Source: an uncultured Clostridia bacterium
GTDB taxonomy: Bacteria > Bacillota > Clostridia > Oscillospirales > Acutalibacteraceae
Assembly: GCA_937888485.1 (NCBI GenBank)
Contig: CALAQQ010000258.1
Span: 1 to 6,884 of the forward strand
Reading direction: 5' to 3'
Length of the DNA stretch: 6,884 nucleotides
Shown piece after piece: positions 5,413-6,884 of the stretch. A program made the position numbers and the translations under genes. Numbering within the stretch: position 1 is the first letter of the stretch; the number at the start of each line of letters is the position of its first letter. The notes under the pieces are model-generated. The model saw only the letters and a program-made list of their open reading frames with translations. It did not search any database and was not told where the DNA came from.

Positions 5413-6768
5413 TTATTCATCATCTTCTTCCCCGTCTGTTTCGGGCTTGGGAAGAATTTCAACCTTGATTTCGTCCATACGGCGTTCATCGATTGAGAGA
5501 ACGGTGAACTTAAGGTTTTCATATTCGGCAACTATCGGTTCATCGGTAATCTTTTCGGGAAGATATCCGAGAAGACTGATAACAAATCCGCCGAGTGTAT
5601 CATAATCACCCTCGGGAAGCTCCACTCCGACAAGCTCATTGACTTCGTCGAGGTCGGTTGTTCCGTCGATGGTGAAGGTTGTTTCGTTTATCTGCTTGAT
5701 TTCTTCTTCCTCATCGTCATATTCGTCCTGAATGTTGCCGACTATTGATTCAAGCACGTCTTCGAGAGTTACAATACCTGCCGTGCCGCCGTATTCGTCA
5801 ACAACAACAGCCATCTGCACACGGCGTGCCGTCAGCTCCTGGAAGAGCATACCGCACTTCATTGACTCGGGTACAAAATACGGCTCACGCATAATTTTAC
5901 GAAGACTCTCCTGCTTAGGAACAGACGAGCCGATATAACCGATAAGGTCTTTGATATAGACAATACCGATAATTTTATCAAGACTTTCTTCATAAACGGG
6001 AATTCTGGAATAGGGAGAGGTCTTGAGGATCTCAACCAGTTCCTTTTTGGGGGTGGTGCTGGAAACAGAGACGACCTGATCCATGGGGACCATAATATCC
6101 TGGGCCAGCTTCTGACGGAATTCCATAGCGGAATTGACCAATGCCTGCTTTTCGGGCTCCAGAACGCCCTCATCCTCAATGGTTTCGATGATGCTGATGA
6201 TCTCTTCCTCGGTCACGGTGTTTTGCTTTTCGGAAGAAAAGAGCTTGGCAATCAAATTGGAAATAGCGGTAAACACAGCGGAGATCGGGGTCAGGATCCG
6301 TACCAAGAAACGCATAGAGCCTGCAAAGAAAAGAGCAAACTTTTCATTGTGCACCTTGGAAATGCTCTTGGGGATCATTTCCGCAAACAGATAAACCACA
6401 AGCGCAGTAACGAAGGTAGCCGGCAATGCCAGCGCGTTCGCCTTCTCCTGGTTCCACATTTCCAAAAGGAAGAGCGTGGTCAGGGAAGCACCTGCCGAAT
6501 GGAATACGTTGTTTCCGATGAGAATGGTGGTCAGCGTCTTATCGAAGCGATCGCTGATCCACAGTGCCTTCTTTGCTTTTTTGTTCCCCTTGTCCGCCAG
6601 GGTTCTCAGCCGCACCCTGCTTACGGCGGTAAAGGCCGTTTCCGATGCTGCAAAGTAAGCGGACAGGATCAGACAAAGAACGTAAAGTCCAACCAGTATC
6701 CAGATTTTCGAATAATTTGTTGTTTGTGCTGTCAAATACAAAGGTGATATACTACCCGCGGGATCCAC
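5413..6768 (-). CDS. CNNM/CBS-domain membrane protein, CorC/HlyC (hemolysin C) family
   Basis: A 451-residue protein of full family length. Residues about 22-200 form the CNNM (DUF21) membrane domain with SETAF at 42-46, IGNN at 84-87 and AEMIPK at 119-124; about 205-340 hold a CBS pair ending in VDEYGGTAGIVTLEDVLE (323-340); about 360-448 are the CorC_HlyC domain, followed by an acidic tail. Members are linked to magnesium or other divalent cation export, with the CBS pair binding adenine nucleotides; 'hemolysin' is a historical name. The start is GTG at 6768, chosen because MDP is a usual beginning in this family and AAGGAG lies at 6780-6785, 11 bases upstream. Codon choice changes sharply near residue 254: before it Leu is CTG/TTG in 21 of 30 cases and Ser is often TCC; after it CTG/TTG occurs once in 17 and TCC never. 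The reading frame is intact across the change. Confidence 0.93.
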   Translation of the reverse strand: MDPAGSISPLYLTAQTTNYSKIWILVGLYVLCLILSAYFAASETAFTAVSRVRLRTLADKGNKKAKKALWISDRFDKTLTTILIGNNVFHSAGASLTTLFLLEMWNQEKANALALPATFVTALVVYLFAEMIPKSISKVHNEKFALFFAGSMRFLVRILTPISAVFTAISNLIAKLFSSEKQNTVTEEEIISIIETIEDEGVLEPEKQALVNSAMEFRQKLAQDIMVPMDQVVSVSSTTPKKELVEILKTSPYSRIPVYEESLDKIIGIVYIKDLIGYIGSSVPKQESLRKIMREPYFVPESMKCGMLFQELTARRVQMAVVVDEYGGTAGIVTLEDVLESIVGNIQDEYDDEEEEIKQINETTFTIDGTTDLDEVNELVGVELPEGDYDTLGGFVISLLGYLPEKITDEPIVAEYENLKFTVLSIDERRMDEIKVEILPKPETDGEEDDE

Positions 6769-6818
6769 GAAAAAACCAACTCCTTTTTTATAAATTCAAT
6801 ATATGCGCGGTTATAGGC

Positions 6819-6847
6819 ATTCTAACACATAGAACGCAAAAAAGCAA
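6819..6847 (-). promoter_or_regulatory. Extended -10 promoter of the CorC-family gene
   Basis: On the minus strand a TTGCTT -35 (6847-6842) and a TAGAAT -10 (6824-6819) have a 17-bp spacer, and a TGT precedes the -10. Transcription would begin near 6812, giving a leader of about 44 bases. The element TGTGTTAGAAT is identical to that at 768-778. Confidence 0.65.
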
Positions 6848-6884
6848 GGAGTTTCCGCAATATTCACGGAATTCCCCGTTTTTT

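Noticed and set aside
6223..6747. A 174-codon plus-strand open frame
   Set aside because: It is antisense to the conserved CNNM domain of the CorC-family gene, whose motifs are unmistakable; the antisense product is low-complexity and unlike any family.
6853..6884. Terminator at the right edge on the plus strand (ACGG/CCGT stem with a final T-run)
   Set aside because: The stem is only four base pairs, competes with an alternative TTCCG/CGGAA pairing, and no plus-strand gene is seen before it; the window ends in the T-run.

Overview
The window looks like chromosomal DNA from a low-GC Gram-positive anaerobe, most likely an uncultured member of the Clostridia (Oscillospiraceae/Ruminococcaceae type). 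This is inferred from strong GGAGG ribosome binding sites, TTGACA/TATAAT promoters with 17-bp spacers, tRNA genes with encoded CCA ends, a YmfI-like reductase and a Gly/Ala-rich zinc-ribbon membrane protein. No species can be named from sequence alone.

Layout. Positions 1-727 (minus) hold the start of a zinc-ribbon membrane protein that runs off the left edge; it has its own extended -10 promoter at 768-796. Positions 849-2686 (minus) are a two-gene operon: a lipoprotein, then an SDR reductase of the YmfI/FabG type coupled to it by an ATGA overlap. This operon is driven by a good promoter at 2811-2839, followed by a leader with a hairpin just before the ribosome binding site. On the plus strand from about 2906 to 5409 there are two tRNA-plus-gene units in series: promoter, tRNA-Thr(CGT), terminator hairpin, ion-transporter-superfamily permease; then promoter, tRNA-Ser(CGA), terminator hairpin, five-bladed beta-propeller glycosidase-like protein. 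A strong hairpin at 5384-5409 serves as a shared terminator for this run and for the convergent gene. Positions 5413-6768 (minus) encode a CNNM/CBS/CorC-HlyC membrane protein with its own promoter at 6819-6847.

How the parts fit. Most of the window is ordinary housekeeping and accessory chromosome; I do not see a defence system, mobile element, CRISPR array or biosynthetic cluster. The points worth a second look are: an abrupt change in codon choice in the middle of the CorC-family gene (Leu codons CTG/TTG 21 of 30 before residue ~254, 1 of 17 after it), which suggests recombination or an assembly chimera; the two tRNA-terminator-CDS units, both carrying C34 isoacceptors for NCG codons; a perfect 11-bp inverted repeat enclosing the tRNA-Thr promoter; a pair of TTGTTRACAA sites on the lipoprotein promoter; and a hairpin abutting the lipoprotein ribosome binding site.
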